In this document: positions 1 through 9,840 of the stretch, one piece after another
How the letters are laid out: the number at the start of each line of letters is the position of its first letter
Position numbering within the stretch: position 1 is the stretch's first letter
Assembly (NCBI RefSeq): GCF_000208925.1
Contig: NW_001915056.1
Coordinates: 1 to 31,317 of the forward strand
DNA length: 31,317 bases
Reading direction: 5' to 3'
Source: Entamoeba histolytica HM-1:IMSS
Taxonomy: Eukaryota > Evosea > Mastigamoebida > Endamoebidae
Notes under the pieces: model-generated
The model's input: the letters and a program-made list of their open reading frames with translations, nothing else
Databases searched by the model: none
What the model was told of the DNA's origin: nothing
Position numbers and translations under genes: made by a program

Positions 1-816
1 CTAAATAAATTACAAAAATGAAAAAAGATGCAAAATAATTTGCATCCATAGAATATTCCACTTTATTATATTTTGCTCCTAAAATAAAAATAAAAAAATA
101 AAAAAGTATGATAAATACAGAATATATAAATATTTATGTTTATATTTTATATTCATTTGTAGTCATTTTGTATGAAATATTAATGAAATAGATTATTTGA
201 TTATTCATATTTATTTTTATTATTTTTATTCTTTTATTATTATGTTATTTATCTATCTTATTTTTATATTTATTTCTCTGTTTATATTATCTATATCATT
301 GTATTCTTCTTATTATCTATATATTATTATATTATTATATTCTTCTTGTTTTATTATTTTTATGTTTATATTATTTAGATTTTCTTATTGTTATTCTTTT
401 CTATCTAGATGTATTTGTTTATTCATCTTTATCATTTTTATATTATTATCATTTATATCTATTTTCATTTTATATTTATTCTCTTTTGTTTTATATTAAT
501 ATTAAATTTATCTTTTATATTTTGATTTTATTATTATATCATTTATTATCATTTCTATATTTATCATTTATTCTTATTATTCTTTTGTTTTTCTATATTC
601 TATGTCATATATTCATATCATTTTCATTTATATTTTATCACTTATTATATCTTATAATAACATAACACATATGATTGAATATATAATAAATATCATGATG
701 AAATTATACATATGAACAATAACATAAAAATAATAAAATATTTTTCATTAATAAAATAATATTAATTATTTTACATCATTAAATTAGACACTTTTATTTC
801 ATATTTCTAATTTTTA
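1..816. other. AT-rich gene-free left end
   Basis: I see no supportable gene here. Open frames such as one at 197-499 are T-rich low-complexity runs of Phe, Ile, Leu, Tyr and Ser with no domain. A 20-base near-palindrome at 27-46 (GATGCAAA, four bases, TTTGCATC) resembles the TTTGCATC cluster at 1620-1717. The stretch from about 770 to 816 is loosely similar to 1665-1730, which suggests a diverged duplicate lying upstream of the inverted-repeat arm. Confidence 0.6.
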
Positions 817-1906
817 CATTAAAAATACACTTTTTATTTCTTCTTTTCTTCTTTTATCATCTCTTTGTGATTTATTATTTTTATATTCTTTCTTCTTCAC
901 ACTTTCTTTTTATTCTTTTATATATTTATATTATTTTTATATTATTTGTTTTTCGTTGTTTTTCTATTTCTTTCTTCTATTATTTATCAATTTTATATTC
1001 ATTCATTCTTTTTATTTCTTTTTTATTAGTTCTTGAGTATTGTATATTTCTTTAATATTTCATTTGTGTATTATCAAAATATATGTTTTATTGATTTTAT
1101 GTTGAACAAAATATTAAATATAATCAATATTTTCAATGTTAAATATTCATTCTTTATTCTGAAATGTTGTGTATATTTATTATATTAAATGAATATGATG
1201 AATAAATATCAATATTATTGTTTATTTGATTTTAAAACAAATAATAAATGAATATGAAATAATAAATGAAATAATGAAGACAATGAAATGATAATGAAAT
1301 AGAATAATCTAATATTGAACAAATCAAATAAAGAATATATTGAATATATCATTATTGTTACTTTATTATTTATTATTTCAATTATTAAATATTAATAAAT
1401 TATTATTCATGAATATTTAATTGATTGATATTTTACAATTTCATTTTCATTTTATTTAATAAATGAAATATAAATAATAAATGAATGAATAATAATGTAA
1501 TATATGAAATAATAAAAAGAAAGATAAATAATAAAGAAATATGATGTATTTAATATATAATATAATTTATTATCAAATATAATAATATCAAATGATGATT
1601 TATTTTTATTTCAAAATATTTTGCATCCATAAAATATGTTGCTAAATATTTTGCATCATTAATTTTTGCATCATTAAATTTTGCGCTTTTTTTATTTGTT
1701 TCAATAAAATTTGCATCCTTTATTTTTTTTCTTTCTTTTCTTCTTTTATCATCTCTTTTGTTTTATTACTCTTTATCTTCTTTATTTTTATAATCTCTCC
1801 TTTCTACTTTTATTCTTTCTTCATCATATTCTACTTCTTACTTTCTTTTTATTCTTTTATATCTTTCATTCTCTTCTTTTTCAATTATTTGCTTTTTTTC
1901 GTTGCC
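817..1906 (+). repeat. left arm of a ~1.09-kb inverted repeat
   Basis: This block is repeated almost perfectly, in reverse complement, at 30230-31317. I compared the outer end, the inner end and several internal stretches by eye. The differences I saw are near the outer end, where one arm is 2 bases longer and a few bases are substituted. The inner boundary is sharp: after GTTGCC at 1901-1906 the arms diverge. The left arm then enters LINE ORF2 sequence, and the right arm enters unrelated DNA. The arm contains an internal direct repeat (26 identical bases at 841-866 and 1736-1761) and a cluster of TTTGCATC octamers at 1620-1717. Confidence 0.9.
1620..1717. repeat. cluster of four TTTGCATC octamers
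   Basis: TTTGCATC occurs at 1620-1627, 1650-1657, 1665-1672 and 1710-1717, each in an AAATATT or AAAATT context. It is mirrored in the right arm, for example GATGCAAA at 30419-30426. A further inverted pair lies at 27-46. The role is unknown. The octamers could be remnants of a short tandem repeat or binding sites. Confidence 0.6.
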
Positions 1907-2660
1907 AAGAAAAAGTAAGAAATAATAGAATAAGGAAAGTAATTTGGACAAACGAACCACAATATGCAATGTGTAATATCTGTAATAAAATACCAACAAT
2001 AAATAATGTCATTCTCAACTGTATAATCACTAAAAAATCACAGATGAATAAACATGATAGAATAGGAGAATATATATGGAAAGATTTAAAAATTAAATAT
2101 GAAATATATAAAGATGAAGAAATAAAGAAAAGATGAGAAGAAGAATAGAGAAAGATAAAATACTTGTGGTTTGAATCAAGAAATAATAAATAAGAATGAA
2201 AACTTTGATAAAAGATAAGCTATTTGTGTCAGAGATTTAAATAAGAAAGAAGCAGTGATTATAGATATGACAATAGTAAGAGATAAAAACATAAGTAAAA
2301 CATTTACAGATAAAACAAATATATGAAAATACAAGAATATATCAGAAAAATAGAAAGAATAATAAGAGTAATAGTTATATCATTCATAATAACAGTAGGA
2401 AGATTGATAAATAAAGAAAGAGTTAGATTGTTGAGAAATGAATGAATTAAAATTCGACTGAAAATAATGGTAAAAGATATTGTAATATCATATATGAAAG
2501 ACATTATGAAACATTGAGGTGAACATTCATGAAAATACAGTGATGTAGAAGAATAAGTAGAAGTATACTCTGGAGATTGTGAGTGTTGTGAAGAAATTCT
2601 CACATGAACAATAAGTTAAAATCATTAGTCATTAGTTTATTGTTTATTCTTGAATAGATT
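1907..2660 (+). mobile_element. 3' remnant of an R4-type LINE (ORF2 endonuclease end)
   Basis: Translation from about 1910 gives the C-terminal part of a LINE ORF2 closely related to LINE-A at 5062-9820. The zinc-knuckle segment begins YAMCNICNK, followed by KKSQMNKHDRI and later the LINKE segment. The 3' untranslated end (GAAATTCTCAC, then TGAACAATA and GTTAAAA) matches the LINE-A 3' end at 5075-5120. The frame has several stops, including TGA at 2443-2445. The RT domain and everything upstream are missing: the element begins exactly at the inverted-repeat boundary. The knuckle His is replaced by Asn. It cannot encode a working protein. Confidence 0.85.
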
Positions 2661-3560
2661 TGAAGATGGCACGTCAAATACACTATATTCAACAATAAAA
2701 TATTCCCATATTTAAAATCTTCAAAGTATCATCTGGTTATGACGTGACTTTAGTGAGATAATATCTATTTCACAGTAATTTATTATTTATTATTATTTAT
2801 TAAGGTGAGTATTATGTATCAAGAATTATAATTTATTAAAGAAGATGCATATATAATTGTTACTGCCGTATGTGAATTTGAATATAAGAATATTACCTAT
2901 GAACAGTGTTTCTTTAAGAGAAGAAGATGATGATAAAGGAGATGAACAATAATCATTATGTTATGGATATACTCTCCTTAAAACAACAATATAAAGAATG
3001 ACAAATAACTTATTACTCATTAAAATTAAAACAAAAATCAGGCAGTAACTTAAATGATGAACCATTTAATTCAAGCATGGTTGAAAAAAAAACAATATTT
3101 CAATAGAAATAAAGCATTTTGAAGAAACTGATTTGCTCACTTCTCAACATGATGAAAATCTAAAGATGAGGTTAATCATAATTGATGTGTTTTTCTTTCA
3201 ACTATCTTTTTATTTTTGTTTCAATATATTTCTTTGTGATTATTATATCATATTTTCCTTCTTACTTTTTAATTTCTTCATATCCTCCAAGAATAAAAGA
3301 AACAAGAAAAATTCAAATAACAAAAGATGAAATAATAAAAATAAAAATGAATATTGTTTTTGTTAAAAAAATGAAAAAACACAAAAAATAAACTAATTAT
3401 AGAAAATAATAATATTATAATTTTATTATTATTATATTATTAATATTATTATATATTTATTGTTATTCTAAAAAATGATAAAAATAACATTTATTTAAAA
3501 TAGAGTGATGTTAAAAATAATGTTTGACATGATGTGTTAATAACGTGTATTAACTATTTA
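2661..3560 (+). pseudogene. possible decayed gene, unidentified
   Basis: This gap has no intact gene. From about 2850 to 3390 the + strand reads like coding sequence broken by stops and frameshifts. One segment includes an Asp-Ile-Leu-Ser-Leu-Lys stretch and then a Ser-Asn-Leu-Asn-Asp-Glu-Pro-Phe stretch. A later segment at about 3100-3180 runs into a hydrophobic, Phe-rich stretch followed by a Lys/Asn-rich tail ending near 3390. Codon composition there is less repetitive than in the surrounding AT-rich DNA. I cannot assign a family. A decayed membrane protein is possible. Confidence 0.25.
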
Positions 3561-3602
3561 AACATCCATATTTTGAACTTATAAACATCAATTTAAATTA
3601 AA
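3555..3602 (+). promoter_or_regulatory. candidate Entamoeba core promoter of the TLDc gene
   Basis: A TATA-like TATTTAAAC at 3555-3563 is followed by a GAAC-type element (TTGAACTT, 3573-3580). A short leader then ends at the ATG at 3603. The order TATA, GAAC, initiator with a very short 5' UTR is the published arrangement for E. histolytica genes. The initiator itself is not clear. Confidence 0.5.
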
Positions 3603-4742
3603 ATGGAAGAGTTAATAAACAAGAACAACCAATTGTATAAAGAAGTAGCAGAAGTACTTCCACATATCCAACAATCAATTGATGATGTTAATAAGAAATA
3701 TCAATATTATTTGGGAAGTATTAAAAATGAAATATTTGAAGTAAAAGAGAATGAAGAATATTCAGAAGCAATTAAAAGAGGAGAAGGAATAATTGATAGA
3801 ATGGATGAAACAGAAAAAAGAAGAAAGTCAGTAATAGAAAAAAGTCAAGAAACAATCAACCAAATAGAAATAATGAAGAAACAAATATTAAGAATCATAG
3901 AAGAATGTAATCATGATGAAGAAACACTAGGTAAAACACGGAATGAACTTATAGACAACATCATTTCAATTGAAGAAATGGTAATGGAAAATAAACTATT
4001 CAGAGCACCAGAAGAAAGAGATAAAATAACAAAAGAATTTAATAAAAAGAAAGAAAAATGGAAAAAGCAATACAGTGATTATTTAGAAAGAAAGAAGAGA
4101 AAAGAAGAAGATGAAGAAAAAGAAAGGATGAGACAAGAAGAAGAAAGGAAGAGAAAAGAAGAAGAAAGAAAAGAAGAAGAGAGAAAGAAACAAGAAGAAG
4201 AGCGATTGCAAAGAATGAAAGGAATGAACACAATGGAAGAAATGTTACTAATAGAAGAATGGACAAATAGAAAAGTAGGAAATATAATATTTGATTCAGA
4301 TAATGATAATTGGAATAAAGATATATCAGTATTTGATCAAAGAATGATGAATAAAGAATATGTAATAATTATTATTGAAGATGAAGAAGGAAATAAATTT
4401 GGAGGATATGTTGATTCTAAAATTAATAAAGTTGATAAATGGATATATGACTCAAAATCATTTTTATTTTCATTAGAATCAAATGGAAGAATAAAAGGAA
4501 TGATGAAATTTGATATTAAACATCCAGAATTTGCATTTTGTTTATATAATCAATCACATGATTATTTGTTTGAATTTGGATTCGGATTACTTGGACTTTG
4601 TGATATCCGTGTTTATAAAGAAAATAATAAAACAAAGTCATGGTGTTATCAATTTTCATTTGAATATGAAGGAATTGAAAATGCACTTTGTGGAAACCAT
4701 GATTTCACACCAAAACGAATCATAGTAGTTCAAATGAAATGA
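3603..4742 (+). CDS. coiled-coil protein with C-terminal TLDc-like domain
   Basis: This is a 379-residue protein with no signal peptide or membrane segment. Residues about 1-150 are Glu/Lys-rich and helical. Residues about 150-205 are an almost pure charged coiled coil of Lys, Arg and Glu. From about 210 to the end there is a TLDc-like domain. It opens with a helix ending in EEW, followed by IIFDSDNDNW, then the strand with EDEEGNKFGGYV and a FLFSLESNG segment, and ends in a PKRIIVVQMK strand. Residues FDS, GxxFG and FSL fit the family. Entamoeba has many such proteins. TLDc proteins in other eukaryotes act on V-ATPase and oxidative-stress responses, but no function is assigned here. A shorter relative is at 21438. 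The start is supported by the upstream TATA/GAAC elements. It lies between LINE remnants. Confidence 0.85.
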   Translation: MEELINKNNQLYKEVAEVLPHIQQSIDDVNKKYQYYLGSIKNEIFEVKENEEYSEAIKRGEGIIDRMDETEKRRKSVIEKSQETINQIEIMKKQILRIIEECNHDEETLGKTRNELIDNIISIEEMVMENKLFRAPEERDKITKEFNKKKEKWKKQYSDYLERKKRKEEDEEKERMRQEEERKRKEEERKEEERKKQEEERLQRMKGMNTMEEMLLIEEWTNRKVGNIIFDSDNDNWNKDISVFDQRMMNKEYVIIIIEDEEGNKFGGYVDSKINKVDKWIYDSKSFLFSLESNGRIKGMMKFDIKHPEFAFCLYNQSHDYLFEFGFGLLGLCDIRVYKENNKTKSWCYQFSFEYEGIENALCGNHDFTPKRIIVVQMK

Positions 4743-4897
4743 TTCAATCTTGATTAATTGAAAATGAAATAAAAAAGAATAAAAACAAAACAATGAAGAA
4801 TATGAACATTTCATTCATCTGCCAATGAATGAAATGATGAATTAAAAATTGACATAATTCAATGTTGATTTATTTTATTTCATTTAATGAAATTTTC

Positions 4898-4919
4898 ACA
4901 CCCAATGAGGGTGTTTTTT
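4898..4919 (+). other. GC-rich hairpin followed by a T run
   Basis: ACACCC (4898-4903), a five-base loop and GGGTGT (4909-4914) form a perfect 6-bp stem. It runs directly into six T residues (4914-4919). It lies about 150 bases downstream of the TLDc stop codon and stands out in very AT-rich DNA. It looks like an intrinsic or Pol III-type terminator, but its role in a eukaryote is unclear. Confidence 0.45.
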
Positions 4920-5041
4920 CTCAAATAATGGAAAGAAAATAGAAATAAAATAGCAACAAGAATAAAGAAAATAGAATGAAATAGAAGAAATGAGTGATGT
5001 TTAGAAAAGAGGAATTAACAAAAAGAAGAATTTTAGTTTAT

Positions 5042-5061
5042 AAAAGATGAAAATAAAATAA
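5042..5061. repeat. candidate LINE-A target-site duplication, copy 1
   Basis: This 20-base A-rich sequence lies at the 3' side of LINE-A. It matches 9821-9840 at 19 of 20 positions, with G replaced by A at the eighth base. The two copies bracket a 4759-bp element with the expected ORF order. The sequence is low in complexity, so chance similarity is possible. Confidence 0.6.
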
Positions 5062-5104
5062 GAATAAAAGTTAAATTAAGGTTTAATAACTTTTAACATA
5101 TTGT

Positions 5105-8100
5105 TCAGGTGAGAATTTCTTCCCTTCCTTCACTCTCCTGAGAGTCTTCTTCTGGTACTTCTACATTGCTGTATTCTCCAGAATAGTCTTTACAATATCT
5201 CATAATATCTTTCATATTTGTTATTACAATCTCTTTTGTCATTATTTCCCTTGGTATTTCTATTCATTCTGCTTTTAGTAATCTAACTGTTTCTTTGTTT
5301 ATTAATCAACTCACTGTTATTACTACTGCTATAACTATTACTCGCACTAATCTTTCTATCTTTCTTATATGTTCGTGTAGTTTTGAATACATATTAATCT
5401 TATCTGTAAATGCTTTACTTATGTTTTTATCTCTTACTATTCTCATATCTATAATCATTGCTTCTTTCTTATTTAAGTCTCTGACATAAATATCTATTCT
5501 TTTATGGAATTTGTCTTCACTTCTGTTTACTACTTCGTGATTCCAAACTATAAGTATTTTATCTTTCTCTATTCTTCTTTCATTCTTTCCTAATTCTTCT
5601 TTCCTTATTATTAATTTCTTTGTATTTTCTTCTTCTCTCATCTTCATCTTTTCTTTGTTTTCATATAATTGGTATTTAATCTTTAAACTCCTCCATATAT
5701 ATTCTCATATTCTATCATGTTTATTCATTTGTGTTTTCTTAGTGATTATATAATTCAAAAGAATATGATCTATTGTTGCTATCTTATTACATATTGGACA
5801 CATTGCATATCTCATGTCATGTTTCATTAATGCTTTCCTTACTCCTACATTTGTTGCTTTCTCTTCCATCTTCTTTATTTGTATATATGCTTTTCTTATA
5901 ACATTAATTCCTTTCCATAATTTAATTGTTTTATTTTGCTCAGTCATTTTATCCTCAAATCCTTTCAATATTTCACTACTTACTTTCTTGTTTCTCCATT
6001 TATTGATATAATCTTCTTGGAACTTCTCTTTCACATACTTAATTATTCTGTTTTTATCCCTTTTTCCTCTTTCTTCTGTTAATATTTTTCTAAATTCTTC
6101 TTTGTTTATTCTTTTTCAACATGCTTTATACAATCTATTCAACATTCCATTCTTCTTTTCATTTATTCCTATCATGTCTCCTATTCTATCTCCTCTTTTC
6201 CATGTGTAATACAAAATAGTTCTTATTAATTCAACTGCATATTCATCTCTAATGTTTTTCATTCCATCTCCCATTTTATTTTGATTTACTTATAATCTAC
6301 TACTACACATTCATGCTCTATTAATCTTTCTTTCATTTCTCTCCTTATCATTTTATCTATTTCTATCAGCTTCATAATTGGTTATTTAACTACAAATGTA
6401 CTATATGTGAACTTAGGAATTATTTCTGTATTAATTCGGTTAATATGATTCATACTACTGTCATTCCCTTTATTGATTTCTTTTATTCCTTCTTCTATAC
6501 TTTTACTTATTCTTTCAATACATCCCAATTCATCATTTCTTGTGAATTGATAAACACCTAAATACTTATATTGATGTTCTGAGTCTACTATTGGAATGTT
6601 TTTCATATTATCTGGTATTCCTATATTTCCTTTCTTCATTAATCCACTTTTACTTACATTAACTTCCATTCCTATTACTTCTATTGTTTCTATTATATTT
6701 TATGCACTATTTCCATTCCTTTTTTTGTTTCACTTGTTACTTTAATATCATCCATGTATAGTACGTGTGTCACTTTTATTCATTTCTCATTTGTTTTATC
6801 AATAACATCAGAAATGATATTCATTTGTAATATGAATAGGAGTGGAGAAAGGGAATCTCCTTGTAATATACCATTCTTTATTTTAACTTCTCTTATTTCT
6901 TCTTTATATCTATATCCTATTCTTATTCTCCATCTACTACTCATACTTTTTATCAATTCAGTTATTTGAAATGGTATTTTGAAGTATCTTAATACAATTT
7001 CTAACCTTCATGATTAACTGTATCATATGCTTTTCTAATGTCATAGAATGATTCTAAATATCTTTTCTTCTGTACTTCTCTTTCATTTCTTTCTCATAAA
7101 CTTATGATACTTCTTTTGCTGCTAGACTTCTTTTCTTATTCCCATATTGACTCTTATTAATTTGGTATTTATATTCATTATTTGCTAGTTGTTCTTCTAT
7201 CTTTCTCTTTATGATTGAAGTAAAGATTTTCATTATTACATTAAGACATGTTATTGGTATATAATTCTCTGCTTTTTGCTATCTCCTCCTTTGTGTATTA
7301 GAATAGTTCTTCCTGTTAGCATTTCTATTGGGATGTTTTCTGGAGTGTCTAACCATTCATTAAACACTATAATTAATCTGTCTCTAACACTCTCTAATCT
7401 TTTCCAGTAGTATCCCTGAATGCTGTCAATCACTGGTGCTTTCCATGATGGTATTCTTGTTATCACATTCTCTATGTTTTTTTGTGATTATTATTCTTTT
7501 CAAATTCCTTCTATTACTCTCTTCAATCATCTCTTTTATTCTTTCATTCTCTTTCTTTATTCTTTTTCCTCTGTTATATGTCTTATTCAAAACTCTTTTG
7601 TGTCTTCTTCACTTGGTTGTTCTTCTCTTCCTATTTCCTTTCTTATTTCTTTTTTTCCAGTAGTGTTCATGATTTTGTTTCTGTAGATTCTTGTTCTTTC
7701 ACTTTTGTTTAAGTCTACTTCTTTTTTCCTCATTTCTTTTAAGTATTCTAATTGTTTTATTTCTTCATTTACTTCTCCTCTTATCTTTTCTTCTATCATT
7801 TTTCTTATTCTTAATATCCTTCTTAACCTTTTATAGTTTCCTCTTATTAGCATGTCTTTTAGTTTATTTATCATGCTTTGTATTACTACTTCATATTATT
7901 TCTTAAATCCTATGAATTTGTTTTCTAAATACTTCTTTATTATGTATGTTATTCGGTAAATGTCTTCTTGTATCTCATTAATATCTCCTTCTTTCATTCA
8001 CATTTTCATCAATATATCTTATTATCTCTTCACATATTTCTTTATTGAAATAATATCCAATGTATATACACTCTTTGATTTCTTTTCTTTTACTTTTCTT

Positions 8101-8363
8101 TATTAACTCTTCTATATATTCTATATCAATCTCTTTTTCTTTTTCTTTCTATTAATCTCTCTAATCTTTTCATTTTCTATATTATCTTCTTCTTTAATCA
8201 TTTCTTCTACTTTCTTATTAATGTATTCTATGTTTTCTTTTTTAATTCCTTTACTTCTTTTAACTGTTTTTATATATTCTTCGATTGTAATATCAATATG
8301 GTATTCTTCTAATATTCTTTTTATTTCTTCTTTTCTTAATTTCTTTTTTAATTTAATATTCAT
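5105..8363 (-). pseudogene. LINE-A ORF2 (reverse transcriptase + restriction-like endonuclease), frameshifted
   Basis: Reading from 8363 downward: a Lys/Glu-rich N-terminal region; an RT entry segment around 7250-7466 (SWKAPVIDSIQGYYW, then GRTILIHKGGDSKK); RT motif A near 7035-7060 (YDIRKAYDTVNHEG); motif B at about 6845-6865 (QGDSLSPLLFIL); and the catalytic YMDD at 6747-6758 followed by IKV. Next is the zinc knuckle near 5740-5815 (CPICNKIATIDH, with the last Cys replaced by Tyr). Last is the endonuclease Asp pair (RIDIYV ... IIDM, near 5440-5500). The motif A frame is lost by a one-base deletion at about 7003. Another frameshift region lies at about 7470-7590, and TGA stops occur at 5306-5308 and 5264-5266. 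This is the RT of the R4 clade by architecture. It is not functional as it stands. Confidence 0.88.
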
Positions 8364-8398
8364 TATATTAATTCCATAACAAATATATTCTTTCTTCC

Positions 8399-9814
8399 TT
8401 AGTTCTGTTTCTTCTCTTCTCCTTGTTTCACTTCTTCTTCTTCTTTATTCTCTTGTTCTTCTTCTATTATAATCATCTTCTTCTTTTCTTTCCATATTAT
8501 ATTCATCATTTCTGTCACTGATGATGCTCGTCGTATAATTGTCCCTTGTTCTGTCTCTTTCATCCTTGTTCTTTTCTTCTTCTGTCTTTGAAAATTTCTT
8601 TCCTCCTCCTCATCTTCTTCTTGTTCTTTAAATATTTCTTCTACGTTTATTCATCTTTTTTCTATTCCATTTATTAGTAATTGTGTTTTCCTTCTTTCTT
8701 TCATTACTTTACTTTCTATCACACTTTTATCAATTTGTTCTTGTAAGTATTTGTTCTCTATTCCTTTCTTCTCTTTTACCTTTTCCTTCATTTCTTCTTC
8801 TTTTTCTATGTTTTCTTTCCTTTCTTCTTCTATTATCTTGTCTTTTTCTTCTATTTCTTTGCCTTTCATCTTTCTAATCTTCTCCATTTCTTCTTTAATC
8901 TTGTCTATCTTTTCTTTTGTTTTCTTTATTTCTTCTTCTCTCTTTTTGTTGATTTCTTTAATCTCTTTCTTTTCTTTAATCTCTTGGATTTCTTTCTCTT
9001 TTTCTTGTTTCTCTAGTTTTCCTTTAAGTGTTCTGATTTTTCTTCTTTTTTATTTATTTCTATAGCATGTGTGCTTTTTAGTCTTTCTATCTCTTGTTCT
9101 CTCTTTCTAGCTTCTTCTTGTTCTTTTTATCCCTCTATTTTTCCTCTCTTCTTGTTTTCTTTGTTTTTGAATTTCTTCTTTGCTCTTTATCGTCATTTCT
9201 AACTCTTTTTTTTTCTTTCTCAAATTTTATCTTCATTTTCATTATCTCTTCTTCAAATTTTTTAGTAATTTTTCTTCTTTCTTCTTCATATTTTTCTATT
9301 ATTGTTTGTTTCTCTTCTTCTTGTCTTTCTTCATTCTCTTGAGTCGATTTTTCTTGTATTATTTTTTCTTTTTCTTCTATTTCCATTAGCGTTTCTTCTT
9401 CTTTCACCTCTGTTGTTATCTCTAATTTCTCTTTAACTAGTCTCTCTAATTCTTCAAATCTTTTCATCCATTTTTGTATTGTTTTTGTGTTTTCTTCTTT
9501 CCTTTTATTCTTCCATCCTTGTCTTTTCTTATAATATCCTTTATTCTTATATTTTCTTATTCCAAACCGTTCATTTCGATGATAATACTTGTTAACCTTT
9601 CTTCTAGGATTGTAATAATTTTGGTTATAATATTTTCTGTAATAATCTGAGTATTTTGATATTCTGTTGAAAGTGTTATTAGGGCAATATTTCTTATAGT
9701 GTAGTTATTGAACATTTTATGACTATTGTTCCTTTGATAGTGATTATTGAGTTTTTTGATTCTATTTCTTGTTGAGTACCCTTGTTGGTAACATCTTCGT
9801 AACATTCCATTCAA
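8399..9814 (-). pseudogene. LINE-A ORF1 (coiled-coil nucleic-acid-binding protein), frameshifted
   Basis: About 472 codons in total, close to the length expected of an Entamoeba LINE ORF1. The N-terminal part (9814 to about 9560) is basic and Asn/Arg-rich, and its first ATG is at about 9805. It stops at a frameshift near 9560, after which the next frame continues with a Lys/Arg/Tyr-rich segment (GIRKYKNKGYYKKRQGWK). From about 9467 down to 8450 there is long Glu/Lys/Arg coiled coil, with further frameshifts near 9130 and 9030 and an in-frame TGA at about 8650. The ORF1 product of such LINEs is thought to bind element RNA. This copy cannot make the intact protein. The stop of ORF1 and the start of ORF2 are about 35 bases apart. 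Confidence 0.8.
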
Positions 9815-9820
9815 AAGAAG

Positions 9821-9840
9821 AAAAGATAAAAATAAAATAA
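9821..9840. repeat. candidate LINE-A target-site duplication, copy 2
   Basis: This is the partner of 5042-5061, lying immediately upstream of the ORF1 start region of LINE-A. Confidence 0.6.

Larger units (their letters stand above)
5062..9820 (-). mobile_element. LINE-A: nearly full-length R4-type non-LTR retrotransposon, mutated
   Basis: The element is about 4.76 kb and reads right to left. ORF1 (8399-9814) is rich in coiled coil, and ORF2 (5105-8363) has reverse transcriptase and a restriction-like endonuclease. Size and order match EhLINE1-type elements of Entamoeba. It is flanked by a candidate target-site duplication: AAAAGATGAAAATAAAATAA at 5042-5061 and the same 20 bases with one difference at 9821-9840. 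Both ORFs carry frameshifts and stops, so this copy is not autonomous. The 3' untranslated end is shared with the remnant at 1907-2660. Confidence 0.9.

Noticed and set aside
197..1055. Membrane-protein-like open frames at 197-499 and 867-1055
   Set aside because: They are T-rich low-complexity sequence, with no conserved residues and no promoter. The second is part of the inverted repeat and repeats at 31081-31269.
4039..4266. Minus-strand hydrophobic open frame within the TLDc gene
   Set aside because: It is the shadow of the Lys/Glu/Arg coiled coil and looks hydrophobic only because of base composition.
7420..9389. Several + strand open frames (for example 7420-7906, 8683-9065 and 9094-9389)
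   Set aside because: They are Phe/Ser/Leu-rich mirrors of the Lys/Glu coiled-coil coding sequence of LINE-A on the minus strand.
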